Shown: piece after piece, positions 40,616-54,319 of the stretch
Layout: the number at the start of each line of letters is the position of its first letter
Numbering within the stretch: the stretch's first letter is position 1
Source of the DNA: Himantopus leucocephalus
Taxonomy: Eukaryota; Chordata; Aves; Charadriiformes; Recurvirostridae
Direction: 5' to 3'
DNA: 64,000 nt
NCBI GenBank assembly: GCA_003993805.1
Contig: RSEF01000001.1
Location: forward strand, 75,273,766 to 75,337,765
Program-made: the position numbers and the translations under genes
Notes under the pieces: model-generated
Databases searched by the model: none
What the model saw: only the letters and a program-made list of their open reading frames with translations
Told to the model about the DNA's origin: nothing

Positions 40616-41466
40616 AAAGTCTGGTCTGAGTTACATCCTACTATGACAGAAAGGGTATATATGTAGTTTGAAACTGTTTGCAATTTATTCTAATGATTCA
40701 GAACATTTCAATACTAATTTCTTTTTATTCCATTTCATTTTTTCTGGCAAACTGTAGATACAAAAATAGAGGAAATGCTTCCATTCTAAATAATTTTTGG
40801 GCACATAACATTAGGAGAGAAAGCAAATGAGGTGTCTGAACTCTTAGGAACTAGGTAGCTTTTCTTTTCACTCTTAGTCTTTAACATCTGTATGTTTCTT
40901 TGGGGCACCAAAATGGAACGTATTATTTCTTAAAGAAAAGTTTGATTCCTTTTCATTAGCATGAGTTTTTTTATGAACGTATAAGGTCATGTGATCCCAA
41001 AGTGGCACTAAAAAGATGAACACAATGCAAAGCGCTTAGATTTAATATTTCTATGCTAATATATACCTGTGAAAATTGAACTGTTCTTTGCAGCAGTAAA
41101 GCCTATATATAGAGGAAATAATTATCTAAATTTCTTTTCAGTGTGCCAGGAATTAAATATCTGTATGTTTAACTCCCATATGTAGGCAGTGAAGGACTAG
41201 AAATCAAATTTTCAATTTTTATTTCAGATTATTTCTATTTAATCGGTTTTGGAGGAATGTGTCATTTTCCATTGCAATCCATATAGGTAAGGAATGCTAG
41301 AAGTATTTCTTTTCTGTGTTTTGGATGGCTTCTAACAATGTTTCATGGTTTTTGCCATTTTCTATGGGGTAAATATATTTACATATATAGAGATATTTCT
41401 TCTGTATTTCTGCTTTCTTGAGTGAGACTCTTCTAGCCAAACAGTTTTCCTTCTTATATAGGTATC

Positions 41467-42057
41467 TGTCGTGGTTTAACCCCAGCCAGCAACCAGGACC
41501 ACACAGCCGCTCGCTCACTTCTCCCCCAGGCCCAAGTGGGATGGGGAGAAGAATTGGGAAAAATAAGGAAAACTCATGGATTGAGCTAAAGACAGTTTAG
41601 TAAGTAAAGCAAAAGCTACACAACGCAAGCAAAGCAAAACAAAACAGGGAATTCATTCACAACTTCCCAGCGGCAGGCAGGTGTTCAGCCATCTCCAGGA
41701 AAGCAGGGCTCCATCACGCGTAACGGTTAGTTGGGAAGACAAAACACCGTAACTCCGAATGTCCACCCCCTTCCTTCTTCCCCCAGCTTTATATACTGAG
41801 CATGATGTCATATGGCATGGAATATTCCTTTGGTCAGTTGGGATCTGCTGTCCCGGCTGTGCCACCTCCCAACTTTTCGTGCACTCCCAGCCTGCTCACT
41901 GTCAGGGTGGTATGAGGAGCAGAAAAGGCCTTGACTGCCTAGAAACAACTAAAACCACCAGTGTGCTATCAACGCTATTCTCATCCCAAATCAAAACCGC
42001 AGCACTATACCATCTGCCAGCAAGAAAATCAACTCCATCCTAGACTAAACCATGATA
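41467..42057 (-). mobile_element. Solo LTR of an avian endogenous retrovirus (ERVL-like), 591 bp
   Basis: The element starts TGTCGTGGTTTA and ends TAAACCATGATA, which are imperfect terminal inverted repeats. It is flanked by a five-base target-site duplication, GTATC (41462-41466) and GCATC (42058-42062), with one mismatch. On the minus strand a TATATAAAG box lies at 41787-41795, followed by a retrovirus-like R-U5 order with ACTTACTAAACTGTCTTTA, so the LTR reads right to left. There is no internal gag, pol or env sequence, so it is a solo LTR left by recombination. The family is shared with the element at 58423. Confidence 0.88.
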
Positions 42058-44713
42058 GCATCTTTTGCACAGTCTCCTTGATTTGACCTTGGTTCATCTG
42101 TACTGCTGCTTAAACTGACTTAATTTTGTCAAGATGTGCTTGCTTGCTTACTCTGCCCTTCCTTTAGGGAACAATGCATTAACTTGTTAGTTTTGTTTTA
42201 GTTTATAGCCACCATTGTTCTTGGATGGTGTCCATGTCCAGAACATGCTGGACTCCTCCTTTCTGTATACCTTCTGAGGNCTTTTTTTTTTTTTTTTTCC
42301 CCTCAATATGGAACTGATGCAAATTGCTTGTTGTTTCAATGATCCTAGAAGGGAGAATATTATGATGCTAAGTGTCATTGCTTTAGGAATGAAGATGGAA
42401 CGAATACTGTGAAATAGAGTATCTGAGATGGTGGCATTCTAGTCATGTGAGGAAAGCAGTTTCATAGTTGGAAACTGTCTCATAATCTTCAGCATAAATA
42501 TGTTCACAGCTTGAATATTCCCATATCTTCCATCATCTCTGTCAGTTCCTTAAATCTCACTCCAGGCTGTTTTAGATGTGCCCTGAAAACACAGAGAACA
42601 TGTATGTCTCATCTAGATTTGATGAAATAGCAAGCATAATTAGAATGTTTTAACATGTTTGTGGTTGCCAGTACATCATTAATCAAAGATTTAGCAGGAG
42701 TCTGTGGCCAGTAGATTTGGATGTGTGTAAGAGACTCAACGAAGTCTTTTAGTGTTTTTGCCTTTTGTGAATTCTTTTTCGGAGTAGGCAACAAAGAAAA
42801 CAAAATCTGATCTGGGAATCTAAATTTTATCTTCCTTTGGGGTCTGACATTTGGTTAGGGAGCAGTCCTATTTCTGTGGTAAAACACCCACAAAACAGGA
42901 AAGCACTTCCAAGATGGATGTATCAATCCTTTCTTCCTGTCAGGCTCGAACATGATTGATTGGTTTGTATAGCTCTGCTGGCCTTAGAGATCTGTTTCAC
43001 CCTGGAAATTGCTCATTATATCCACAGCTCTTTTTATGCAATGTGTTTTTTCAAATCAGGTGTTCTTTGCTGGAAGTACCTCCCGTCTTTATGTGGAATT
43101 TGTAGGTCTGTTACGATTTTATACTTAAACATACTTTTGTTTAGAGACTAGGAGGGATACTGTTTCCTTTGCACTTCATAGTCCATAACATACCTTGGCT
43201 TGTATATGATGATTTGCATCAACCAAACATGAGGCAGGAGTTAGTGAATGGCTGCAGGACTGTGCCTAGGAGATATGTGGCAGGTTTAGCAAACTCATGT
43301 CGTGCAGATGGAAACTAAAAGCATGCTGTTGCTACACTAAGGGGTAAAGCAACGATAAGCTTTTCTTTTTGGAGCGATTATGATAAGCAAACGTTTCCCG
43401 CTAGATGTATGTACAGATATGGATATTGAAATAGGTACACAGAGCTAGTCAGAACCCTAGATTTCTACAACAAATTTCGATTAAACTATGAAATTATTAT
43501 TTCACTTTGTTCTCCAAATTAGCAAGCAAACAAAGGAGGGTGTTTTGTTTGATGGGTTTTTTTGGTTTTGTTTCCCATGATGGAAATTGCCTGAAAACTG
43601 ACATGTTTTGTTAAATATTTTCTTTGTCATTACTGACTTTGAGTAAAAAAATTAATAATGTGCTAAGGAAAGCTGCTGGTCACTAAAGTTATGAGGCATT
43701 ATCCCTACCTCTGATATATGAGAACAACTGGATGACTAGACTAAAATAGTAAAAATCAGGTGTAGTCTTGTAGCACAAAATGCAAGGTCATGCCTTAAGG
43801 ACTAACAAGAAGACATTTCTAGTATCACCTGGAAGAGCATTTTTGGAAAAAGCTAAGATAGTTACAGTTTGACCAGAAGATGGGTATGAATTTCCAGTGT
43901 AACTTAGCTGAGAAGGAAGTTAATGTGTTACTTGTGTCAACAGGTGTCCAATAGATTGAAAGAGATGTTAACTCTGTCATACATGGTACTTCACAGGCGG
44001 TGATCTTTAGTGTTAGATGTGAATGAAACAGAAGGTGGGGAAAGGCGTAATAGGAGGAGTAAGAGAATGGAAACTATTATCTATTAAGTTGATTGCAGTC
44101 ATTTCACTTGTCCTGCTTAACAAAACAAAGCTGGGGAGGAGGTACAGTTACTGCCTACAAGTTCTCAGGAAATAAGTACCAAGGAGAAAAATATTCTGTT
44201 TAAAGGATAATTTAACGGTTTATAACATTTCTGGGTAAATAGTTTATTACACTGTTAAGCCTCATTTTAAATTTGTACATGGTTTTATATAGAAAAAATA
44301 GACATTTTTCTTCATTCCTCACTAACACCCAAACAACCGCCACTTAGGGTAATAACTCAAATAGGCATAAATAGCAATGTCTTCTATGTAGAACTGTGGG
44401 ATTTGTAGTGACTGTAAATACCAGAGTGCCTCAGCTATAAAATGGTGCTGATGTTAGCAACAGCCCAGCACCCTCTCTGAGTTCGTCAGATCAGTCATTC
44501 AGTTACAGAAATCAGTATCGATAAATCAGTAAGAGAAAGCCATGTGCTGAATCACGGATGAGGTTTTCTGCAAAGATCCTGTAGAGATTCTGCTGTGTGC
44601 TTCCCCCATCTCTCTTAAATAACCAGTATAAACCCAGACAAACTCAGGAACGGAATTTTCCCCAGATGCGTGTTTCAAGTTATGCTTGTTGTGCAACATC
44701 CTTGCTACAAGCC
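42058..44713. other. Intron 3 segment with a single-N join at 42280
   Basis: The N at 42280 is followed by a run of 18 T. It resembles the other homopolymer joins. The rest is AT-rich intron without a recognised feature. Confidence 0.55.
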
Positions 44714-44892
44714 TGTCGTGGTTTAGGCCAAATCGGCCACTGGGGATGTCNNNNNNNNNNNNNNNNNNNNNNNNNNNNNNNNNNNNNNNNNNNNNNNNNN
44801 NNNNNNNNNNNNNNNNNNNNNNNNNNNNNNNNNNNNNNNNNNNNNNNNNNTCACTGACCAAAATTGATCCTGTTTTACCTCAAACCAGGACA
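44714..44892 (-). mobile_element. LTR element interrupted by an assembly gap
   Basis: The left end TGTCGTGGTTTA and the right end TCAAACCAGGACA are terminal inverted repeats of the avian LTR type. They are bounded by a perfect five-base target-site duplication, AAGCC (44709-44713 and 44893-44897). Everything between 44751 and 44850 is N. The reverse complement of the right end, TGTCCTGGTTTGAG, looks like the 5' start of an avian LTR, hence the minus orientation. The gap could hide anything from the rest of a solo LTR to a whole provirus. Confidence 0.82.
44751..44850. other. Assembly gap of 100 N inside an LTR element
   Basis: There are exactly 100 Ns, a placeholder for unknown length. Both sides belong to the same transposon insertion, as shown by matching terminal repeats and target-site duplication. 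Confidence 0.97.
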
Positions 44893-44897
44893 AAGCC

Positions 44898-45710
44898 CCA
44901 GTATTAGTGGAATGGTGGAGGCTGAGCTGAGCAGAGGGTGAGCATCTGGGGGAAGCGAAAGGAGCTCAGGTCTATGAGTACTGAGGAATGTTCTGCTGTT
45001 ATGTACAAGTGGTGGCAAATTTAAGTCATAGTCTGTCCTAGTTAAACTGATGTCCATGTTTCTCTTAAGAGCAGCAGAAAGACTAATAGTATAACATCAG
45101 ACACTTGGGGTGCCCCATTCAAATATTGTGGACAGCACAACTGCTTTGGTTTTATACCCTAATAGACGCTAAAATCCATTGCATCTGCAACTGTGACTTC
45201 AAGTCGTGTTTGTTGGCTTCTCAGGGGTTGGTGTAAATTCAATATTGGTCTCAACTGAAGTGAGCTCATCTAATAGATGCTGTAGATCTATAGGTTTCCA
45301 CAAAACCAGGTTGAATATGTTCTCCAGTACCCCTTCCTTGTGAGCAATGATAGCATCCCTGAGGTGCTAATATCTTAAGGTCACTTTGAAATTTTATTAG
45401 GCTTTCCAGGTCTTATCGCTTTGTGAACAAATATGGCTAGTGTTAAAGGAGCACCAAAGGAAATCTAAACTTAGCAAAATACTGATAAATGCTTGCTTTT
45501 TGGACACTGTTTTTTCACAAGGCTCTGCAAATCCCTTTAAAAAGATTTCGTAACAACTGTGAATAGGTCAGCACTTTTTTCAGCTCTACGTTTCCATCCA
45601 AAAACAGGAGTTCACTGAAAAGAAAGCTTTTGTAGGAACCTAGCACTTCTGTCAAAACTTAAACCAGAAGGGGTTCTGAAATCCTGGATGGGATTCCCAG
45701 CTGAAAGCAC
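44898..45710. other. Intron 3 segment without recognised features
   Basis: This is ordinary intron to the right of the gapped LTR. Nothing nameable was found. Confidence 0.5.
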
Positions 45711-45714
45711 TTCT

Positions 45715-45800
45715 AACATAGCCAGTGTTCTGATGGATGAAGCACTGATTTGGGACACAGGGAACATGGGTTCAAGTTCTCTGCTGTTTCCCACTGGGAA
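45715..45800 (+). repeat. Possible tRNA-derived SINE remnant
   Basis: GATTTGGGACACAGGGAACA followed by TGGGTTCAAGTTCTCTGCTG resembles the tRNA-like head of ancient SINEs, with a box-B-like GGTTCAAGTTC. The assignment rests on a short match only. Confidence 0.35.
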
Positions 45801-48800
45801 ACTGGGACTGGCCTTCAGCTGGAATGGTTCAACTGCTGGAAAATTGCAGTTCTGTTTGTTGCAGTGAGCAGGTGAAACTTGGTTATCCTCATCCCACAAG
45901 AGACTCTTAAACTCTGAGGACCTGTATTTTTTCTGTCCCTGTTATTACTTATTCATACAAAATAGGCCAATTCAACAGGAGACGCTGGAAAGGAACAGCT
46001 GTGGCTGAGTCCTCACTGAGCTTAGACTATTAAATCCTTTATTGTCCTGGCTGTGGGTACGGGTTTTAGTTCTCGCTTTCTACATATCAGAGGCATTCTC
46101 TACCCGGTACCTAGGTGGATCTTACAGTACAGTACTCTGATTCTTTTTAAATGAAAACCAACTGAAGTATTTCACATTTTTAAGGCAAACAATTTTCCAA
46201 ATCTTAAAAATCATATGTGGCAGGAAAGACATAAAATTTCTATCATTCTTTACAGATGAAGTATTGCTTGAAGAAAGAATGTTTCACTCAAGTCAGAAGC
46301 TGCTCTGCGTATAGTCTGTTGGGACCATTACTGGCCTATGGGTTACAGTTTGCAAGTCACTGGCTTCAGTACTGTCATTGTAGACTTCTTATTGGTGCTA
46401 TAACTGGAGAATTAACAAGAACTGAGAGCAGAACTAGCCAGAAAAGAGTTACATACCTGGAATAATAGAAAAGAAAGCATGTAATACTGCTTCAAGTGCT
46501 GTTAAAATAACACATTTTTCAGAAACCATATAGCTACTTAAAATGAGGTATTTGCCACACAAAATAAACCTCCAATATAATGAAATCAGGAGAGTATTTT
46601 CATCTGTTGCGGTTCATATCTTTTGCACTTGACGTATATACAACAGAAACTTAGGAATGAGGTTGTAGACTGTTTTGCAAGGAAGGGCATGAAATATTAC
46701 AACTTTCTTGTGTGGCCTCATTCAAGACTGAGGTACAATATAATCAATCAAAAGGGACAGTGCTGCGTGTTCAATCTGTTGAAATAGGAATCAGCTATTT
46801 GAAAGAGTGAGCATTGTATTTATTTTTAACACATTGCAGAAAGTTTTGCTAGAACAACATTTACTAACAACATTCTGGATTTGTATTTATTAATTTTATA
46901 CTGAATTATTAATTGAAGTGTTTAAAGGTAGCAATTAATAGAAACAAAATGCTTAATCTCATTTAAGATGGAAAAATCCCATCAAAGAATTTGCAGCAGC
47001 ATTTCAGTAATTTTAAAAGCTTCCCCCCACCCCTCCTTACAAACTGCCTTAATAACTAGAATGAAATATCTTTCAGGCAAGTTTGTCCTGATTTTTCCAA
47101 CACTTCCTTAGTTATCTTTGTTATATAAAGAAGGTGAAATTCACATCCTCTTAGAATTACCAATGCAGGGCCACACCTTGTGTTTTCCAAGTGTTGAAAA
47201 AAAGCAAATGGAAGATTATGGGTATAGGAGGGAAGGAGGATGAAAGAGGGAGAGAGACACTGAATAGAGAAATAGAAAGTATAATCTCACTTGTGTGAGT
47301 GACGTATTGTATGACCTTGTGCAAAACACCTTTCAATTTCTTGTAACTCTGTATGAAGGTCTAGCTGATTTGGTCAAGAAAAAAAGTGTAATATAACAAG
47401 AAAAGTTATACTGAAGCTGATACGAGTTCTGTGGCAAAAGAAAGAATAACACCATGAATGACAGGTCTTTGAACTGTGTTTTTTTACATACGTTCTTCAA
47501 GAAAAAAGCATAAGTGATAGCACTTTCTGTCAGTCTTCTGCTAATAAGTTTTGAGTTTGTTGGCAAATTTTAATCAAAATTAGCAGGTAGACGGAGATCT
47601 CCAAGGTGTTAAGTTCCTAAAAGAATTATCAAAAAGGGTGGCTGATTAAAGGAGAGAAACCCTGTTAATGGCCCCACTGAGAAAATGGCAGAGAAAACTC
47701 AGCCATTATTCACAGAGTTTGGCATCAGCCAGTTGGGCAGTCAGGACAAGTACACAAGTCGTGCAACCAGCACATGAATAGTACATCAGCAAAGAGCATG
47801 TTGTGGCTCCAGACAAACTCATGCTATGCCTTGCCCAGACAAGAAAGGTCAATGAGGTTTGGTGCAAATGAAGAATGTTGCTGCTAGGAGATGGGGTAAA
47901 GGAACATTGAGAAGAGTATGGAGAAATAATGCAAATATGGGGAGGAATAGGTGGTCTTTTGCAGGTAACTAGTATTACAGGTATCTGGGGAAACGTGGAA
48001 GATCTAATTGGAAGTACAATAGGAAATGTGGGGTGTGTTGAGCTTCTTGTCATGGAAGTGGAGGAGGCAGAAGACATTTGTTTTAATCTGTTGGAACGCT
48101 GATTTTATTAGTTGTCCTGCCTCAGGACCCATTTGTTTGCTTTTATTTTGGGGTGGGTGTGTGTGCATTGTTACTCCTTTTAGGTAGAGCTGCGTATGGT
48201 AGAGGTTTAGTGCTTGTGTCTCTGCATAAGGGTCCTCATCCCAAAGACAGATTTGAATTGCACAAGTTTAATTTCAAATATTGTGCTTATTTGCAGACTC
48301 CATTATTGAGAGAAAAGATAATTTTTGTGTTTAATTTGACTCTGTTTTGCTTGTCACATTCAAATTTTCTTTGAGGATTGTAAATTAGAGATTTGTGCTA
48401 TGTCAGAGACCTTTCAAAAGAATCAGAAATATCCATATTTAAGAACCTCATGTTCTTTGGATTCTGATCAACATCTCTGTTTTTTCCTTTGTGCCTCTTA
48501 TTAGTTGAAGTAAAAGGATGTGTCATGCTACCTTTATTTCCCTTTTTTTAATCTTTGAGGCTGTGCTTGGAAGTCACTGTTTAATTTATCATTTCATGTT
48601 GGTTTATTCCTCACTTATTATGAGGTTTATTCCTCATAATTAAAGCTGATTAAATCTTTACTTTTCTCCCCAAGAAGTAAGATGTTTCAGTTTTGATGAC
48701 AATTACATAAAATCTTGGATAGAGTTTTGGCAAAACAGGTATGGATTAGTGTAAATAGTGCATACACAAGGCGTGGGAGATATGTGATCAAGTCCTTCAT

Positions 48801-51800
48801 CTGGTGATCAAAAAACAAAAGAAATCAAAACTTCAAACACTTCCAATATGTAAATTTGTTGTTTTCCTGCCAGCCTTAGCAATATTCCATATGGATAAAA
48901 CAGTTTGTTGTTTGAAGGTGACGTGTCTGCTTCAACGAGATAGTCTAGAATAATTAAAAAATAATAAACAGCAGAAAATACAGATCTTTATGTGATCTGG
49001 TGATCACACTGCCTTTCAAAATGGTGCATCTAGTTTTCAAAATGCTTTCATCCCTATGTAGTAGCACCCTGAATTGTTTTGAGAAAAAAACGGTGGACCA
49101 CTGTGCGTGTCGTGAAGAGATTAGGTTGAAGCAGTGGGGTGGAGAGACAGGAATGAAGTTGACGGGTCTCCTGGCCTTTCTTATGAAGTAAATCTCAGGA
49201 GGAAAACGGTACAGAACTACTGCAACAGATCAACAGGCTGATTTCTAGCTGGGTTTTGAGAGCTTCCCAGGACATGGGAGATGGTGATCACTCCTGAAGG
49301 ACAAAGTTCTGCTCAGTTCTCCTGCATATCATCTGAGGGAAAGCCACACTTCCAAGGGGCATATAAAATGATTGACTTGAATCTAAAGATACCTGCTGGA
49401 GCTTTGCATGTTCATTATGCCCACTTTCTGCTTTCATAACTGACTCAGACCTCAAAACTTGAAAGACTCCTTAAATTGCAGTTCTTCTCAGAAATGTGAC
49501 TTTGTTTAAAAAGAAAAAAGATGTGATAGGTTGTCATGTTTCTTTCTATATAACTTCAGATCAAATATATTTAGATTACAGATATTTTTGCTGTCAACCT
49601 TGCAGACTTAGCAAAGAAAGACAAGCCTGATTCTTTCCTACTTGTGCATCATCACCAGTAATATTGTGCAGCATAGATTTGACTCTCAATGAATCTTATT
49701 GTTTCAGTGTAGTTTTACAAGTGCCATAAACTTCCAGATGTGGCACTTCAATGGAAACTTATAAATTAATATATAAGCCAAAAATGAACCTGTCTGATAG
49801 ACATATTTCTTCCTCATTGATAGAAAGAAGAAAAGAAATTGAAAGCAGCACCTTAAGGCGATCAGTTATAGCAGTGTTGTATAGCTAGTGTTCACGTTGG
49901 TAGAATTATTTTTATGGGTTGCTTTGTAGAGGAGAAACCATAAAGAGACTTGAGAATCTTTCAAGTATATTTGAGTCAATTACAAGTTTTTAGTGGAAAT
50001 TAGCTGCAATTCAATGATTCTGTGGAGGATTTTACTCTAAGTTTTAGGTTTAATTAGAGTTTATCCAGCAAAAAATTTGTTCACACTAAAATGTATATGT
50101 GTTCATGTAAAAAGCATTTTAGATGTGTACTTTTTTTGTCATAAATTCTGCAATTCTTACCCAATCAAGGGACAAGAGTAGAGTATCCTGTAACTTACTG
50201 AATTAGTTACAAGTGAGCAAAACCTCAGAAGAGTCTAGTGAAGGAAAAGGATAAGTATGTCCACATGGGAAGTTATTCCAGAATACCTATTTTATTTTAA
50301 ATTGATACTTTGCTGCTATACTCCACATAACTTCTGTAAATAGATAAATGGTGTCATTTCAAAGAGATTTGGCCTTGTAACGACTAAGTGCTCCCTCCTT
50401 CCTAACTAAGGGTGTAAGCGATGGTCATGTTACTTAATTATTCACAACAGAGAAAGTGATGCAGGAGGCAATTCCAACACATTTAGAAAAACAAGTACTC
50501 CATCAGATGGCATAACACTTTTACAGTGCATTTAAGGTGAAGTTTTCTCAAATTGAACAATGGTCCCGTATAATTTGAGAGATGAGATCAGTGCATCTTC
50601 ATTCTAGTGCTGCACAAGAATGAGATCTATGTTCTGTTTTGGCTACAGGTCTCATCAGCAGTTCTTCCTCCAGTGTGCAATCTCTACATTTTGGATTAAT
50701 AGAGAGCCATTTGTTGTGTTTTGCATGCTTCCTGGTGTGGGACTCCAACTAGATGCTTTCCGCTGCTCCTCTCATTTGTTATCTGAACTCAAAGCTTTTA
50801 TTTCTATTTTGCAGTGAAATAGGTTAATGCTATGGCAGCTTTTTTCATGTATTTCCTGGGGTAGCTGTTGTTTTAACCACAAAAGATAACGTAAATACAA
50901 AGAAAAAAAGTATAAAATGCTTCTTGAGGCTAGAAGAAGGATATCTACAGAAATGTTTGAATTGAAATGATTCTTTAATGCCAGTATTCTGGAGGTAAAT
51001 TAAGAATCACTTTTTTTTGTGTGTATTCAGTTCAGCTAATGCTCCTGGGCTGCAACTGTATTCCCCAGAAGATTCATGTGAATGTGTGATAGTTATTTGT
51101 GTCTGAAATACCAGGTTTCCTCTTCCATGGGAAATTCCAACATTTGGGTAGAAAATAATTTCAAGTTTGAATAATATATGTACAACATTTCTTGAATGAA
51201 GATTCAAAATATGGCAAACATTTTAATGGTATCAAAACATTTTGATTAATTTCATTTCCACTTTTATATTGTATAATATCACTAAGAATAATATATATAT
51301 TTTTACATATACAATTAAAGTTAACACTTTAATATGAGAAGGAGCAGATTAATTGCTACATTCAACATCTGAAGTGGAGAGCTTTGACAGTTTTCTGTCA
51401 AAAATTTAATTGATATCAACACATCTGCAAAACAGCAATTTTGATAAAATTATTTTATGCAAAAGAGAACTTTTCTGCCATTGTGTTTGTTTTGGGGTTT
51501 TTTTTAGGTTTTTTGTAAGCTTTAAAAGATACCAGAAGAAAGACTTACTATAGGTAACAGAAGTGCAGCAGAGATAAAATAAGAAAAGACATAATGAGAC
51601 CACTTGATGATGTTTCTTTATTTGCCCTTAGTACTGTACATGTTAAAACTAGAAACTGGAGCTCACCTCTCCCTTCTGCCTCCCTTCCCCTGTCCCCAAC
51701 CCTCCAAACTGCCTCTGTGATACCAAGGGAGGAAACTGTGCTCCACTGTAAGCAGTAGCCACTGCTGGGCTTTGCTCTGGCAGCGTTCAGGCCCTCCGTT

Positions 51801-52590
51801 TGGGTGTTGCTGAGGGATTTACTATGGAAGACTCATTGGGGAAGCACTTCCCCCTAACTAGTTAAGTTCCGTGGAGACAAATGTAGTCTTGTGTGTGGCA
51901 CAGAGAACAGAATGTCTTTATAAAGTCATGCCACGTTTTGCTTCTCTTCAGGGGAGCTGCTAACTGGCACCTCCATATATGCAAGAACTTGGCTCAGACG
52001 AAGGAATCCTTAATTATATTTTAGAAACAAAATGAAGAAGCTCAGAGTTCAAAATAACTCTTTTGAACTTCAGAAAACATTGTATCCCTGGATACAATGA
52101 AACCATCCCTAGATGGGTATTTGTGTTTCCCAAGGGGATGCAACAAGAGGGAAAAATCCAGTCAGATTTTTTCAGTATTTGAGTTTGTGGCTTCCTTAAA
52201 GGTTATCACCATATTTGCAATTGCTTTGTGTTTTTATGGGAGCTGAAGCCCGTCCAGACAAAAATCAAATTCTAGGCTGAAATCAGCAGAGTTAAGATAC
52301 AGTTATATTAAGTGTTCTGCATGTCTGGCTATGTTTGTATAAATTAATCTTATCTGATACTCAGCAAGTCAAAATGTATAAAATTCGGTGATGGATGCCA
52401 GAACAAAGGGAAGAGGATAAGAATGATTCTTCTAACTAGAAGAGACATTTTAAGTCCTTTCTGAAAACAAACAGTCACTAGTAAGAAATCCAGCTCTCAT
52501 TGTTTTAGCTTTCTTTGTATTGTACTTGTTCATTTTTGGAAGTAATTTTCCACTCAAATTTGGCCTTTTTTTTTTATTTAGTGCCTTTGT
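45801..52590. other. Intron 3 segment without recognised genes
   Basis: This is AT-rich intron. A weak MIR-like phrase (GTATGACCTTGTGCAAAACA) occurs near 47308. A 9-base-stem hairpin lies at 48617-48640, and an AT-rich dinucleotide stretch is near 51293. The 123-codon minus-strand open frame at 47706-48077 resembles no protein. Confidence 0.5.
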
Positions 52591-52595
52591 AGGGT

Positions 52596-52617
52596 GTCTA
52601 AAAATATATTTTTAGAC
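52596..52617. repeat. Perfect 22-bp palindrome
   Basis: The two half-sites GTCTAAAAATA and TATTTTTAGAC meet without a spacer, giving an uninterrupted AT-rich palindrome. It may be chance in AT-rich DNA or an MEF2-like site: CTAAAAATA fits the MEF2 consensus YTAWWWWTAR except for the last base order. Confidence 0.6.
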
Positions 52618-54319
52618 TATTCTCAGCAAATCCACTGCTTCTTTATGTTACTGTTTCAAAGGTCCTTGTGCACAAGGATGTTATTCCAGTTTCCCAAATC
52701 CTCCATGCCACTATTAAGTGTAAGAAGATATATTATTTATTGAAACTTGGGGGGGGGAAATGAGAGAATCATTTTCATCATAGTGCAACTGATGTGCTGT
52801 GTCTTTCTAAACACTGGGTTATATACAGCATAGAATTTAGGCAGAAAATACTGTCTGGGCTGGGTGCTTGAGGTAGAAGACGGCTGAATAGTTTGATCAG
52901 ATTTTACTGCTACTGAAACATACAGATTTTGCAACATCAAGATGTTTTAGAATTTCCTTTTTTGTTGCCAAGTTATTCATTTGAAGCAACAATGTTCAAA
53001 AACCACCAAATGTTTCATTTTAGTATCTTAAGCATTGAAAGTTTACATTATTTTAATCTGAAATTGCTTTCTATTGCATAATTCCGTTTTGGTTTATGTC
53101 ATTACACTGTTTTCAGTTTACAAAAAGGAAGAAAAAAATGTTTCCTAGTAGAAAGAATTAATTTTTCTTCAGATTTTCCTTACTTGAAATGAAAATAATA
53201 AGTAAAATTCCTTTTAGTTAACCCAAAGGAATTGTTTATTTTGTACACTGAAATGGACTGGGACTTGATATTTCGTTCTTTGTCTAGCTTTTCCTGTGAA
53301 AGGAGTCAGCTGGACAAGCAGTTTGGCCCAACCCTGCTGTGTTTCTGCCATGGGCATATCCCTTCAAACCTCCAAGGAATGGTTCGGAGGAATCCAGTAG
53401 CACAAACAGATCTTGGAGTCAATAACTGTAAAACACTACTGATTAGGATCAGACTTGATTTTTATATTTTAGTTTACAGGGACTCTTACAGCTTTGTCTC
53501 CTCTAAAATACTTGCTCCTGGGAAGAAAGGTGCTGCAGATCTGTCTTTTCATATGACCTTGGGGTGAGCTGTGGTTGGGTTTTGGGTTTTTTTTGGTCAT
53601 GTGTCCATGGAGTGACCAGGAAGAAGCAGCGAAGGCCGTCTTTTTTTTTCTTAGTTGCAACTTTTATTAACTTATGTTGTAGAATTTTATGCTCCAACAG
53701 CCTTTCCTTCCTTGGTGATGAGCCTTTGCAACATTTGCTTTCATCCACCCTGTTGCAGTTAGACATGGCGTATCTTGTATTCCCATCATGTCTTCAATCT
53801 CAGAATGACAAAGCCCTTGATGTGTTCAGTTGCACAATATTCTAAGTTGTATTTTCTCTTATTTTATAGGATCCATATGCATAGGGAATGTTTAGGGATG
53901 GAAACAAAATCCAGTTTTTTCTTATTCCTTAACTACAGGACAGTTCTTGCACAGACGATGTAAACCAGCAGAGCTGCCATGCTTTCCAACTCTGCTGATG
54001 CAGAGATTTAAAAGGATTTTAGTCTTTTATCTGTTAGTTTCTTTGAATATGCAGAACAGTTTATCTCCTTTCCTGCTTTTTACTCTCATGTTTTCATTGA
54101 TTAGGAAAATCTTCCCACTGTCATGTTTTAGTTGGTTTTGTTGCTTAGAAAAACGGGCTAATTTTAAAAGGTGATCAAAGCCTGTGGAATATAAACACCC
54201 TGTAACAGCTGAGATCTTGAGGGAGCTTTATTATTATTTTGCCTGTTACACATGAACATCTAGGAAAAAAACCCCGACATCTTTATTTTTAGGCCTTGCT
54301 AATTCTCAGTCTTCTCTTA

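Noticed and set aside
44526..44907. Open frames with long runs of X
   Set aside because: They are created by translating the 100-N gap and have no meaning.
47706..48077. 123-codon minus-strand open frame
   Set aside because: Its serine- and proline-rich translation mirrors a purine-rich + strand. It has no similarity to any protein I know and no gene signals.
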